A stretch of 64,000 nucleotides of DNA from G963666535 sp963666535. Lineage in GTDB: Bacteria > Bacillota > Clostridia > Oscillospirales > Oscillospiraceae. The position numbers and the translations under genes are program-made. Of this stretch, positions 18,029-26,667 are shown one piece after another (the first letter of the stretch is position 1; every line of letters begins with the position of its first letter). The stretch spans positions 3,224,001-3,288,000 of the forward strand of contig OY762913.1 of NCBI GenBank assembly GCA_963666535.1, given 5' to 3'. Below the pieces are notes generated by a model that was not told the DNA's origin, did not search any database, and saw nothing but the letters and a program-made list of their open reading frames with translations.

Positions 18029-19567
18029 TTGGGCGCAACAGAAGCCGCGGTGCAGATGAGGGGCATAACCAAGTCCTTCGGTTCTGTAGTAGCGAATGAC
18101 AAGGTCTGGTTGGATATACGCCGTGGGGAGATCCTTGCGCTTCTGGGCGAAAACGGCAGTGGCAAGACAACGCTGATGAATATGCTCTCCGGCATCTATT
18201 CCCCTGACGAAGGGCAGATCTACGTGGATGGGCGGGAGGTTGCGATCCGCAGCCCAAAAGATGCCTACCGCCTGGGCATCGGCATGATACACCAGCATTT
18301 CAAGCTTGTGGACGTGCTTTCCGCGGCTGAAAACATTGTCCTTGGCCTTTCCGGCAAGGGGCGGCTTGACATGAGGGTCGTCGGGGAAAAAGTGCGTGCT
18401 ATTTGCGCACGGTACGGATTCGAAGTGAATCCTGAGCAGAAGATTTACGATATGTCCGTATCCCAGAAGCAAACGGTAGAGATCGTAAAGATCCTGTACC
18501 GCGGAGCGGACATCCTCATTCTGGACGAACCTACCGCCGTTTTAACGCCGCAGGAGGCGGACAAGCTCTTCGTGGTCCTGCGCAATATGCGCAGCGACGG
18601 CAAGGCCATCGCCATCATAACGCACAAACTGCACGAGGTTGAGGAGCTTTCGGACCGGGTGGCCATCCTGCGACGGGGTCAGTTTGTGGGCGACATGCAA
18701 ACCGCGAACACCAGCGCTGGAGAGATGACCAATATGATGGTGGGCCGTTCTGTCTCCCTGAATATTGAGCGTGCCGAACCCAAAAATCCCACGCCGCGCC
18801 TTGTGGTTGAAAACCTCACCGTGCGTGACATGGACGGAGTGACGAAGCTGGACCATGTGTCCTTTGCGGCGAGAAGCGGAGAGATACTGGGCATCGCCGG
18901 TATCTCCGGCTGCGGACAGAAGGAATTGCTGGAGTCGATCGCCGGGCTGCAAAAGGTGACGTCGGGCAGCATCACCTACATTCAACCGGAGTCTGGGGCA
19001 ACCGAGCAGATCATCGGCAAGGACCCCAGCGAAATATCTGCCATGGGCGTTGCGCTCTCCTTTGTGCCCGAGGACAGGCTTGGCATGGGCCTTGTCGGCA
19101 GCATGGACCTGACCGACAATATGATGCTCCGCAGCTTCAGGAAGGGCAAATCTTTCTTCGCGGATCGGAAAGCTCCACGCGACCTGGCGGAAAAAGTGGT
19201 GGATGAGCTGGAGGTAAACACGCCGGGCGTGTCAACTCCTGTCCGAAGACTCTCCGGCGGCAATGTCCAGAAAGTTTTGGTCGGGCGCGAGATCGCCTCT
19301 TCGCCAACCGTTCTGATGACGGCTTACGCCGTGCGGGGACTGGATATCAATTCGTCCTATACGATCTATGACCTCATCAACCAGCAGAAGGAAAAGGGTG
19401 TCGCAGTCCTCTATGTCGGGGAGGATCTGGACGTTTTGCTGGAGCTTTGTGACCGCATCCTCGTCTTGTGCGGCGGGCGTGTCAGCGGGATCGTTGACGG
19501 AAGGGACACCAGTAAGCGCGAGGTTGGATTGATGATGACCAGCATTGCAGGGGAGGCGAAGGAATGA
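18029..19567 (+). CDS. Nucleoside ABC transporter ATP-binding protein (two NBDs)
   Basis: The start is set at TTG 18029, 6 nt after AAAGGGGGG. The in-frame ATG at 17984 is in a hairpin loop with no ribosome site. About 512 residues. NBD1 has GENGSGKTT and LILDEPTAVLTPQ. NBD2 has a degenerate Walker A (GISGCGQKE), LSGGNVQK and a Walker B replaced by LMTAYAVRGLD, as in YufO/NupA-type ATPases. It powers uptake through the two permeases that follow, and its stop overlaps the next ATG. Confidence 0.93.
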   Translation: MGATEAAVQMRGITKSFGSVVANDKVWLDIRRGEILALLGENGSGKTTLMNMLSGIYSPDEGQIYVDGREVAIRSPKDAYRLGIGMIHQHFKLVDVLSAAENIVLGLSGKGRLDMRVVGEKVRAICARYGFEVNPEQKIYDMSVSQKQTVEIVKILYRGADILILDEPTAVLTPQEADKLFVVLRNMRSDGKAIAIITHKLHEVEELSDRVAILRRGQFVGDMQTANTSAGEMTNMMVGRSVSLNIERAEPKNPTPRLVVENLTVRDMDGVTKLDHVSFAARSGEILGIAGISGCGQKELLESIAGLQKVTSGSITYIQPESGATEQIIGKDPSEISAMGVALSFVPEDRLGMGLVGSMDLTDNMMLRSFRKGKSFFADRKAPRDLAEKVVDELEVNTPGVSTPVRRLSGGNVQKVLVGREIASSPTVLMTAYAVRGLDINSSYTIYDLINQQKEKGVAVLYVGEDLDVLLELCDRILVLCGGRVSGIVDGRDTSKREVGLMMTSIAGEAKE

Positions 19568-20661
19568 GCCGTGTGAATACTGAGCCAATCGTGCGCATGA
19601 CGAAGCGCGAATCCATCCCTTTGTGGAAGGCGTGGGGGATTCGGCTTATCGCGATCCTCCTGGCGCTTACCGTGTGTGCCATCGTGATCTATCTGATGGT
19701 CAATTTGAACCCAATTAAAGTTTACGCAGCCATGTGGGAGGGCGCTTTCGGAACACAAAAACGGATCTGGGTCACAGCGCGTGACACGATGATGCTCCTG
19801 TGCATCGGTATCGGTCTGGCCCCGGCATTCAAGATGCGTTTCTGGAACATCGGCGCAGAAGGGCAAGTGCTGGCCGGCGGTATCGCCACAGCCGCCTGTA
19901 TGATCTATCTCGGTGGCTTGCTGCCTACCTGGCTGCTGCTCGTTCTCATGTTCCTCGTCAGCGCCATTGCCGGAGCCGCATGGGGCATCATTCCCGCTTT
20001 TTTCAAGGCTCGTTTTAACACGAATGAAACGCTGTTTACGCTGATGATGAACTATGTTGCCATCCAGCTTACCTCCTTTTTCGTGGCAAAATGGGAAAAT
20101 CCGTTTGGATCCAACACGGTGGGTATCATTAATCAGCAAACTTCAGCCGGTTGGTTTCCTCCCGTTTTGGGGCAGCAGTATTTGCTGAACGTCATCCTTG
20201 TTTTAGCCCTTACGGTAGCGATGTATGTATATCTTCGCTATTCCAAGCAAGGATATGAAATTTCTGTTGTTGGCGAGAGTGAACGCACGGCCAAGTATAT
20301 CGGGATTAACGTGAGGAAGGTCATCATCCGCACCATGATCTTGTCCGGCGCGATTTGTGGTATTGCGGGCTTTATCACCGTGGCCGGTGCATCACGTACC
20401 ATCAGTATCAGTACCGCCGGCGGGCGCGGCTTCACGGCCATTATCGTGGCGTGGCTTTCCAAATTCAACACATTCGTCATGATTCTGGTTTCGCTGCTTC
20501 TGGTCTTCTTGGAAAAGGGTGCTGTCCAGATCGCTTCCCAATATAATCTCAACGACTATGCTTCGCAAATGATCACGGGTATTATCCTGTTTTTCATCCT
20601 GGGAAGTGAGTTCTTCCTGAACTACCGGCTTATATTCCGCGGAAAAAAGGAGGCCAAATGA
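19564..20661 (+). CDS. Nucleoside ABC transporter permease (YufP/NupP-like)
   Basis: 365 residues with about nine hydrophobic segments. The FWNIGAEGQVLAGG and GRGFTAIIVAWLSKFN segments are hallmarks of the BmpC/YufP permease family. The ATG overlaps the ATPase stop by 4 bp. The N-terminal 20 residues are cytoplasmic and charged. It forms the channel with the second permease at 20663. Confidence 0.93.
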   Translation: MSRVNTEPIVRMTKRESIPLWKAWGIRLIAILLALTVCAIVIYLMVNLNPIKVYAAMWEGAFGTQKRIWVTARDTMMLLCIGIGLAPAFKMRFWNIGAEGQVLAGGIATAACMIYLGGLLPTWLLLVLMFLVSAIAGAAWGIIPAFFKARFNTNETLFTLMMNYVAIQLTSFFVAKWENPFGSNTVGIINQQTSAGWFPPVLGQQYLLNVILVLALTVAMYVYLRYSKQGYEISVVGESERTAKYIGINVRKVIIRTMILSGAICGIAGFITVAGASRTISISTAGGRGFTAIIVAWLSKFNTFVMILVSLLLVFLEKGAVQIASQYNLNDYASQMITGIILFFILGSEFFLNYRLIFRGKKEAK

Positions 20662-20662
20662 T

Positions 20663-21634
20663 ATGACGCAGCTTCTCTCCCTCCTGCAGGCGGCCATCGT
20701 GTTCGGAACCGTCATCCTATATGGTGCCATGGGTGAAATGCTGACGGAGAAGTCAGGTAACCTAAACCTCGGTGTACCGGGGGTCATGTATTTGGGTGGC
20801 ATAGCGGGCCTTGCGGGAGCGTTCTTTTACGAAAACGCATCTGCTCACCCGAACGCACTTCTTGGTCTCATGATCGCGCTTTTGTGTTCGCTTTTGGCTT
20901 CTGCGCTTGGCGGTCTCCTTTACAGCTTTCTTACCATAACCCTGCGTGCCAATCAGAACGTGACCGGCCTTACGCTTACCATCTTCGGTTCTGGTGTCGC
21001 GAACCTGTTTGGCGGGGCGATGAACCAGATGGCCGGAGGAGTCGGCCAGATATCGGTTGCAACCACAAGCGGGGCCTTCCGGGCAACGCCGCCGTTCCTG
21101 TCCGGCATCGGCGTTTTCTCCGGTCTTGGATTTATGGTTTATCTCGCGATCATCCTGGCCGTGATTTTGAGCCGGTTTTTGAACAAAACCCGCAAGGGCC
21201 TTAACCTCCGCGCGGTGGGAGAGAACCCCGCGACGGCTGACGCTGTGGGGATTAGCGTGACAAAGTATAAGTACCTTGCAACCTGCGTAGGAGCGGCAAT
21301 GACCGGCATGGGTGGGCTTTACTATGTCATGGACTATATCAAGGGCACATGGGCAAACGACGGCGGCATAGAAAAATTGGGCTGGCTTGCCGTGGCGCTG
21401 GTCATCTTCGCCCGTTGGAAGCCAACCCACGCGATCTGGGGTTCGTACCTTTTCGGTGTGTTATTCTGGCTGTATTTCTATATCTCGGGCCTCACTCGCT
21501 CGTCACAGGAGATATTCAAGATGCTGCCGTATCTCGTGACCATCCTCGTGCTTGTGGTGGTTTCGCTCCGGAAAAGCCGCGAGAACGAGCCGCCCGCCAG
21601 CCTGGGCCTTTCCTATTTTAGAGAGGAACGCTAA
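20663..21634 (+). CDS. Nucleoside ABC transporter permease (YufQ/NupQ-like)
   Basis: 323 residues, about nine hydrophobic segments, with the family features GAMGEMLTEKSGNLNLGVPG and GGIEKLGWLAVALVIFARWKP. AAAAGGAGG ends 10 nt before the ATG, and the gene starts 1 bp after the preceding stop. Last gene of the purine-import operon, closed by a terminator with T tract at 21657-21695. Confidence 0.93.
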   Translation: MTQLLSLLQAAIVFGTVILYGAMGEMLTEKSGNLNLGVPGVMYLGGIAGLAGAFFYENASAHPNALLGLMIALLCSLLASALGGLLYSFLTITLRANQNVTGLTLTIFGSGVANLFGGAMNQMAGGVGQISVATTSGAFRATPPFLSGIGVFSGLGFMVYLAIILAVILSRFLNKTRKGLNLRAVGENPATADAVGISVTKYKYLATCVGAAMTGMGGLYYVMDYIKGTWANDGGIEKLGWLAVALVIFARWKPTHAIWGSYLFGVLFWLYFYISGLTRSSQEIFKMLPYLVTILVLVVVSLRKSRENEPPASLGLSYFREER

Positions 21635-21656
21635 GACAAAAAACGCGGCACTGATT

Positions 21657-21695
21657 AAGGGAAGGCCATTGATTGGCCTTCCCTTCTTTTTCTTT
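21657..21695 (+). terminator. Terminator of nucleoside importer operon
   Basis: A 12-bp perfect stem AAGGGAAGGCCA (21657-21668) with TGGCCTTCCCTT (21674-21685) is followed by CTTTTTCTTTT. Confidence 0.9.
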
Positions 21696-21830
21696 TGCAA
21701 TCCTGGTTTGGGAAAAAAGGGGCTTGAGCTTACCTGCTCTCATTTGGAAACCGCGGAGAAATTGCAAGAAGCGTCTTTGGGGTGTTGGGATTTGCTTGGC
21801 TTCTTCTATTGCCCTTTCCATAAAATATTC

Positions 21831-22348
21831 CTAACAGCAAAAGGGATTATTTTCTGAGTTCAAGCACTCATAGTCTTCTTCGAAACGGAGTCTGCGCGCT
21901 TTGACATTGTCCCGCAATTGCACCTCTAAAATGTCCAGGATCCTCGCCTTTATTTCTGCATCAAAAACCGGGCATGCAATTTCTACTCTTCTTTCGGTAT
22001 TTCTGGTCATCAAATCAGCTGATGAAATGTAAATTTGAATGCTATTGCCTGTCCCGAGGCAATATGCCCGAATATGTTCCAGATACCGGCCAACAATGCT
22101 GATGGTGGTTATAGTTTCGGTATGACCCGGAATTCCAGGCAAGATACAGCATATTCCACGATTGATTAGCCTCACGCGTACACCTGTACACGATGCTTCT
22201 GACAGCTTGTTCAGGATGTCACGGTCCGTTAGGGAATTGAGCTTAAACAGGATTCCGGCTGCTTGTCCATTTCTCTGTTTTTCCATTTCGCCGTCTATCA
22301 TGGCGATGATGTGCTTTTTTAAGCCTGAGGGGGCAACCAAAAGTGAAC
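21831..22348 (-). pseudogene. ppk: Polyphosphate kinase 1, C-terminal fragment
   Basis: About 170 residues match the last quarter of Ppk1: LLVAPSGLKKHIIAMIDGE, ILFKLNSLTDRDI, LSEASCTGVRVRLINRGICCILPG, SIVGRYLEHIRAYCLGTG, YISSADLMTRNTERRVE. Full Ppk1 is about 680-720 residues, so the N-terminal, head and first catalytic parts, including the autophosphorylated His, are gone. The homology begins right at the end of an IS3-type element at about 22349, and the missing part is not found on the far side of that element. It cannot make polyphosphate. Confidence 0.85.
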
Positions 22349-22424
22349 CGCTCCCTGTCAAGTATACAGTTAAAAAAACAAAAAAATCATATAAGGAAGT
22401 CTTGCTTGTGGCGAGGCTTCCTTC

Positions 22425-23111
22425 TTATGCCGCCATTGCCTTGATGTATTCCATTGGAGCCATACATTTCAAACGCTTTTGGTAGCGCCTATGGTTGTAA
22501 AAATCTATGTAGTGTTCAACCGCAGTTTTTAGGCTTCTGTGGTCATTAAACTTACGTAGGTAGTACATCTCAGATTTTAGAATACCCCAAAAGCCTTCCA
22601 TCGGGCCATTATCGATGCAGCGTCCGGCACGGGACATGCTCTGCTGCATTCCCGCCCTGTCTAGCTTCGCACGGAAGGTCTTGCTCGTGTATTGGAATCC
22701 ACGGTCACTGTGGAAAACAGGTTTTGTATTAGGGAATTTTCCCACCGCCTTTTCAGCAGTAACCTGCGGCGTTGACTTTTGGTAGTTGTACCGTTTCTTC
22801 CTGCATACTGCTTTGAGTCCGATTATGCTCATTAGCCGGTAAATTCGCTTATGGTTGTAACGACTGGCGAATCTTCGGTTAATAGCGATCGTCATCTGCC
22901 CATAGCCAAGAATTCCGTCCTGTTCCTCGTACACCTCTCGGATTTTGGTGACCACTTCTTCGTTTTCAAGCTGCCTTGTGCTCGGCTCGCGCTTAAGCCA
23001 TTTGTAATAGGCCGCCCTGGTTATTTGTGCTCTTTCGCACATACGTATAATTGAATAATGCTCTGTTTCGTACAAATAGTGGATTGCCCTGTATTTCATT
23101 TCATGTCTCAC
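22425..23111 (-). pseudogene. IS3-family transposase OrfB, missing first catalytic Asp region
   Basis: 228 residues against about 280 usual. The N-terminal HTH_21 part (ITRAAYYKWLKREPS, LGYGQMTIAINRRF, HKRIYRLMSIIGL) is intact. The reading jumps from YQKSTPQVTAE to KPVFHSDRGFQYTSK, losing about 70 residues that carry the KWxTDVT-type first Asp of the DDE triad. The second Asp (HSDRG) and the Glu region (MEGFWGILKSE) remain. The jump keeps the frame, indicating a deletion rather than a point lesion. Confidence 0.85.
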
Positions 23112-23116
23112 TCCGC

Positions 23117-23347
23117 TCAGTGACCACTCCTTTCCAGTTCCTTGAGTTCCTTGCTATATTGCTTGTTTTGAGCCTTTGGCTTAATCCCCTCAACTCCTTG
23201 GGTCTCATATAGTATAATCCACTTTTGTATACTCGATTTACCTACGCCATATTTGCCAGCCAGCATCTGCTGGCTCATTTCCCCACGCGTATAGCTTAAT
23301 ACTGCCGATAGTTTTTCTTCATAGCTCACTTTACTCTTTCTGGACAT
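23117..23347 (-). pseudogene. IS3-family OrfA, shortened
   Basis: From ATG 23347 (GGGGAG 7 nt upstream) 76 residues are read. The first helix-turn-helix of IS150-type OrfA is intact (EEKLSAVLSYTRGEMSQQML, then KYGVGKSSIQKWI), continuing to NKQYSKELK. It is then joined to the extreme C-terminal ELERSGH, so the second HTH and most of the leucine-rich tail (about 80-90 residues) are missing. Its stop is 3 bp from orfB in another frame, so any programmed frameshift signal is probably lost. Confidence 0.75.
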
Positions 23348-23469
23348 AACTAAGCTCCCCATTTCGTAGTCTTGAAACTTTTGTTATTTCAAGTGTCTAC
23401 TCTATGGGGAGCTTATCAGAAACGGCTGCTTTTTTCTATCCGTATTACCGCTCCTTGTGAAACGGCTTT

Positions 23470-25419
23470 TTACACATCAAGTCCCGCATGATACCCACGG
23501 AACACCGCCTCGCGAATGTTGGCCGCCCGTACACAGTCGCCAATCGGCACTACCTCAGACGCAGCATCCAGCAAGCTTTCCACCACCGGGCGCAGGGGGC
23601 GTTGCCCCACCGCACATACCACAGTATCGGCTGGCAGCAGAGTTTCCTTCCCGTCTTTGCCCTTATACCAAAGGCCCTCGTCTGTGATCTTTGTGCCGGT
23701 GCAGCCAGTCAGCTGAGCCACTTTTTCTATCTCCAGCTCCCGCAGCAAACCGTTCCGCAGGTGGACGTTGGCATCTCCGGCAACCTTGTCGGCCATTTCC
23801 ACCACGGTAACTTTGTGACCTTCCTTGGCTAAATGCAGACCAATTTCACAGCCCACCAATCCGCCGCCCAGCACCGCCACATTTTGACCCGCTTTGAACT
23901 CCGGACGGGAAACATGGTTTGCAATCACCACATTCGCCCCGTCGATACCAGGCAGGGGCGGCACGATGGGCGCCGCGCCTACCGCCACAATCAGAACATC
24001 GGGGGCCTCCTGCTCCGCATACGCCTTGGTTACCTCGGTATTCAGTCGGACTTCCACCCCCGCCTGCTCCAGTTCAAGGGTCTTAACCCGTACAAAGTCC
24101 ACCAGATCTTTCTTAAACGGAACTGTGCGCTCGCAGAGCAGCGCCCCGCCAAGCTCCGCCTCTTTCTCGCACAGAACAACCTTATGTCCGCGCCGCGCCG
24201 CCGTGATGGCAGCCATCAGGCCGCCCGGACCGCCGCCCGCCACCAGAACACGGCGCGCCGTGTCCGCTTTTGGAATGAAAGCAGGTTCGTTCAGTCCGCC
24301 GATGGTGGGGTTAAGGGCACAGATGCGGGTCTGGGTATGCACCCGCTCAGCCAGACAGGTAAAGCACCGAATACAGCGCACAATTTCCTCGTCTTTCCCC
24401 TGCATCACCTTGCGGGGCAGCTGGGGGTCGGCGATAAGCGCCCGGGCCATTTCCACCACGTCCGCCTGGCCAGAGGCTAGGATCTCCTCCATCTGCTCCG
24501 GCTCGCCCAGCGCGCCCAGTGTCGCCACCGGGATGCTGACATGCTTTTTGATCTCAGCCGCGTAGTGGACGTTGCACCCCCGGGGGGCATACATGGGTGG
24601 ATGCGTCCGGAAAAAACTGTTCTCATGGGAGCCGGTAGACACCTGCAGCAGATCAATTTTCGGCTCTGCCAGCTTTGCAAACCGGATGGCCTCGTCCAAC
24701 TCGTAGCCGCCCTCGCAGTATTCCTCCGCGCTCATCCGCAGTTCAATGGGAAAGCCAGGTCCCACTGCCTCCCGCACACGATCGAGAATTTCCAGCAAGA
24801 ACCGCGCCCTGTTTTCCGTGGAACCTCCGTACTCATCGGTGCGATGATTGACCGCGGGCGACAAAAACTGATGAATCATCCAGCCGTGGCCGCCATGAAT
24901 CAGCACCATGTCAAAGCCCGCCCGCTTGGCCACCGCCGCGCTTTTCCCGAAGGACTCGGCAATTTCGTGGATCAGCGCCACGGGCATTTCCTTCACCGCG
25001 GTTCCGTTGGGCAGCACCTCGGCACTGGGGCCGAATTTCTCCGGCACACCGTTGGTGGCCTTGTCGATGGTATCCACCATGGAGAATCTACCGCCGTGGG
25101 ACAGCTCGATGCTGGCCGCCGCTCCATGCCGCTTGATCTTTCGCGCCACTTCCGTCAGCGGTCCCAGAGAAAACGGCTCCAAAAGATCCAGATGTCGGGC
25201 GTGACTCTTTCCCGTGGCGATGTGGGCAATGGCCTCACTAATGGTGATGACCGCCGCCCCGCCCTTGGCCCTCTGCTCGTAAAAGTCCATGGCCTGCGGG
25301 GTGATATGTCCTTCCGGCGTGATATTGGGGAAACTCACCGGAGGAGAGAACATCCGATTGCGGAGATAAAGGTTACCGATTTGAATGGGACTGCTTAAGT
25401 GGGGAAATTTTCTTTCCAT
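23470..25419 (-). CDS. NADH:flavin oxidoreductase / 2,4-dienoyl-CoA reductase-like (OYE + FAD domains)
   Basis: About 649 residues from ATG 25419; a TTG at 25452 after AGGAG is an alternative start. Residues 1-370 are an old-yellow-enzyme barrel (HLSSPIQIGNLYLRNRM, HGGHGWMIHQFLSP, RTDEYGGSTENR) binding FMN. A CxxCxxC cluster (CIRCFTC) and a later Cys in RICALNP bind a 4Fe-4S centre. The C-terminal half has two Rossmann motifs (VAGGGPGGLMAA and VLGGGLVGCEIG) for FAD and NAD(P)H. The family reduces enoates, dienoyl-CoA, bile acid or phenolic intermediates in anaerobes. No partner gene clarifies the substrate. Monocistronic. Confidence 0.9.
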   Translation of the reverse strand: MERKFPHLSSPIQIGNLYLRNRMFSPPVSFPNITPEGHITPQAMDFYEQRAKGGAAVITISEAIAHIATGKSHARHLDLLEPFSLGPLTEVARKIKRHGAAASIELSHGGRFSMVDTIDKATNGVPEKFGPSAEVLPNGTAVKEMPVALIHEIAESFGKSAAVAKRAGFDMVLIHGGHGWMIHQFLSPAVNHRTDEYGGSTENRARFLLEILDRVREAVGPGFPIELRMSAEEYCEGGYELDEAIRFAKLAEPKIDLLQVSTGSHENSFFRTHPPMYAPRGCNVHYAAEIKKHVSIPVATLGALGEPEQMEEILASGQADVVEMARALIADPQLPRKVMQGKDEEIVRCIRCFTCLAERVHTQTRICALNPTIGGLNEPAFIPKADTARRVLVAGGGPGGLMAAITAARRGHKVVLCEKEAELGGALLCERTVPFKKDLVDFVRVKTLELEQAGVEVRLNTEVTKAYAEQEAPDVLIVAVGAAPIVPPLPGIDGANVVIANHVSRPEFKAGQNVAVLGGGLVGCEIGLHLAKEGHKVTVVEMADKVAGDANVHLRNGLLRELEIEKVAQLTGCTGTKITDEGLWYKGKDGKETLLPADTVVCAVGQRPLRPVVESLLDAASEVVPIGDCVRAANIREAVFRGYHAGLDV

Positions 25420-25601
25420 AGTTTCAACGCCTTCCCTGATGTAAAATTTCAAGTTTTCTCCTAATTACCGCTTTTTATAAAACGATTATAACAAGACTTG
25501 GAAAGAAGAGCAAGCAACAAACGAACTCGTTCACATCACAGGTTATACAATTTCAATCCCATCGTTTGGAGCGAACGCCGCTGACGCGCACATGCCGGGC
25601 T

Positions 25602-26621
25602 CTATTCTGTCTCGGCACTCTCCTGGGAAGTCATGCTCTCCCATGCCGGTTCGTTTGCTTCCCAGTCCTGATACGCTGCCTGGCCTCGGTGATCCGGCAG
25701 ACTGTACTCCTCCGCCAGCAGCGCGCCCAGATGGGCTGTGAGCTTCTCCCCGCCCTCTGGATTCACATGGGACTCATCGTATAAGTCGGTCGTGTAGTCA
25801 AACCCCGTCTCCTGATCCAGATAAAGGTAGTTCACAAAGGGCAGATCGTATTCCTCGGCCAATTTTCCCACCGCATTCATAGCCTGCTGCTTTTCCGTCG
25901 TAGCTGCAAAGGGCATGCACACCAGCAGCAGCCGGGTGTCGGTCTCCTCGCACAGCTGTGTCAGCTGTGCGAAATAGGTCAGGGGGTTGTCCGGCAGGAC
26001 ACAGACCTCGTCCGCTCCGATCAGCGCAGGTGTCTGGCAGGGGGTGCAGCCAAACCGAAGTTCGCAGCCCTTCCCCGTCACGTCCACCGGGGCGAAATCC
26101 TCGGCCGTCAGTTCCTTCCACCGCGTGTGGTACAGAGTAATGTTCAGGAAATAGTCCAGTCGATCCTCCCGGTTCACCACGTTCAGAATGGCGCCCAGCT
26201 TGGGCGACCCCCAATGCAGGTTGTCAATCGATTTGTGGGTGCTGCCGTCCCCTTCGTAGGTCATGTCGGTGTAATACATCATGTAAACATCCAGCACGAT
26301 CATGTCCGGGTGCTGCACGCGGATGGCCTCCTCCGCCATGTAATAGGAAAGGGGAATGGATTGCCCGTGCTGGGCCAGATTGTTGCTGACGATGCCATAC
26401 TCTTCCCAAAGCTGCATGGGGTAGATTGCATTGAGCAGGTGACTGGACCCAATGAACACCACGTCCAAAGAATCCCGTTTTTCGGCATAAAGCGACCGGA
26501 TGGACCCGGCGCTGTTCTTGTTTTGCAGCACCTGCTCCGCCCCCACGAAAAGAAGAAGAAAAATCAGCAGAAAAACCGTGATTTTACCCGCGGTTTTTCC
26601 CTTTTTGCCTGGTTTTCTCAC
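25602..26621 (-). CDS. Membrane-anchored SGNH/DltD-like protein, partner of MBOAT acyltransferase
   Basis: 339 residues from a GTG at 26621. A hydrophobic anchor spans residues about 14-35, and the rest should be extracytoplasmic. VVFIGSSHLLNAI has a GSSH motif like the nucleophile block of DltD/AlgX-type SGNH proteins, and YDESHVNPEGG near the C-terminus fits the D-x-x-H block. It lies 46 bp downstream of an MBOAT gene. This pairing is known for O-acylation of teichoic acids or polysaccharides: the MBOAT moves acyl groups across the membrane and the SGNH protein transfers them. The glycan target is unknown. Confidence 0.8.
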   Translation of the reverse strand: MRKPGKKGKTAGKITVFLLIFLLLFVGAEQVLQNKNSAGSIRSLYAEKRDSLDVVFIGSSHLLNAIYPMQLWEEYGIVSNNLAQHGQSIPLSYYMAEEAIRVQHPDMIVLDVYMMYYTDMTYEGDGSTHKSIDNLHWGSPKLGAILNVVNREDRLDYFLNITLYHTRWKELTAEDFAPVDVTGKGCELRFGCTPCQTPALIGADEVCVLPDNPLTYFAQLTQLCEETDTRLLLVCMPFAATTEKQQAMNAVGKLAEEYDLPFVNYLYLDQETGFDYTTDLYDESHVNPEGGEKLTAHLGALLAEEYSLPDHRGQAAYQDWEANEPAWESMTSQESAETE

Positions 26622-26667
26622 CGTTTTCCACCCCCTCGCTTTTGCGTCACTTTTTTATGGTTTTTGA

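Larger units (their letters stand above)
22349..23414 (-). mobile_element. IS3-family (IS150-like) element, internally deleted
   Basis: Two short ORFs, orfA and orfB, in different minus-strand frames have IS150-group sequence. Imperfect ends GCTCCCTGTCAAGTATAC (near 22348) and, on the other strand, GCTCCCCATAGAGTAGACAC (ending near 23414) suggest terminal inverted repeats. Both ORFs lack internal segments, so it cannot transpose by itself. The end positions are estimates, good to about 10 bp. It abuts the truncated polyphosphate kinase gene. Confidence 0.75.
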
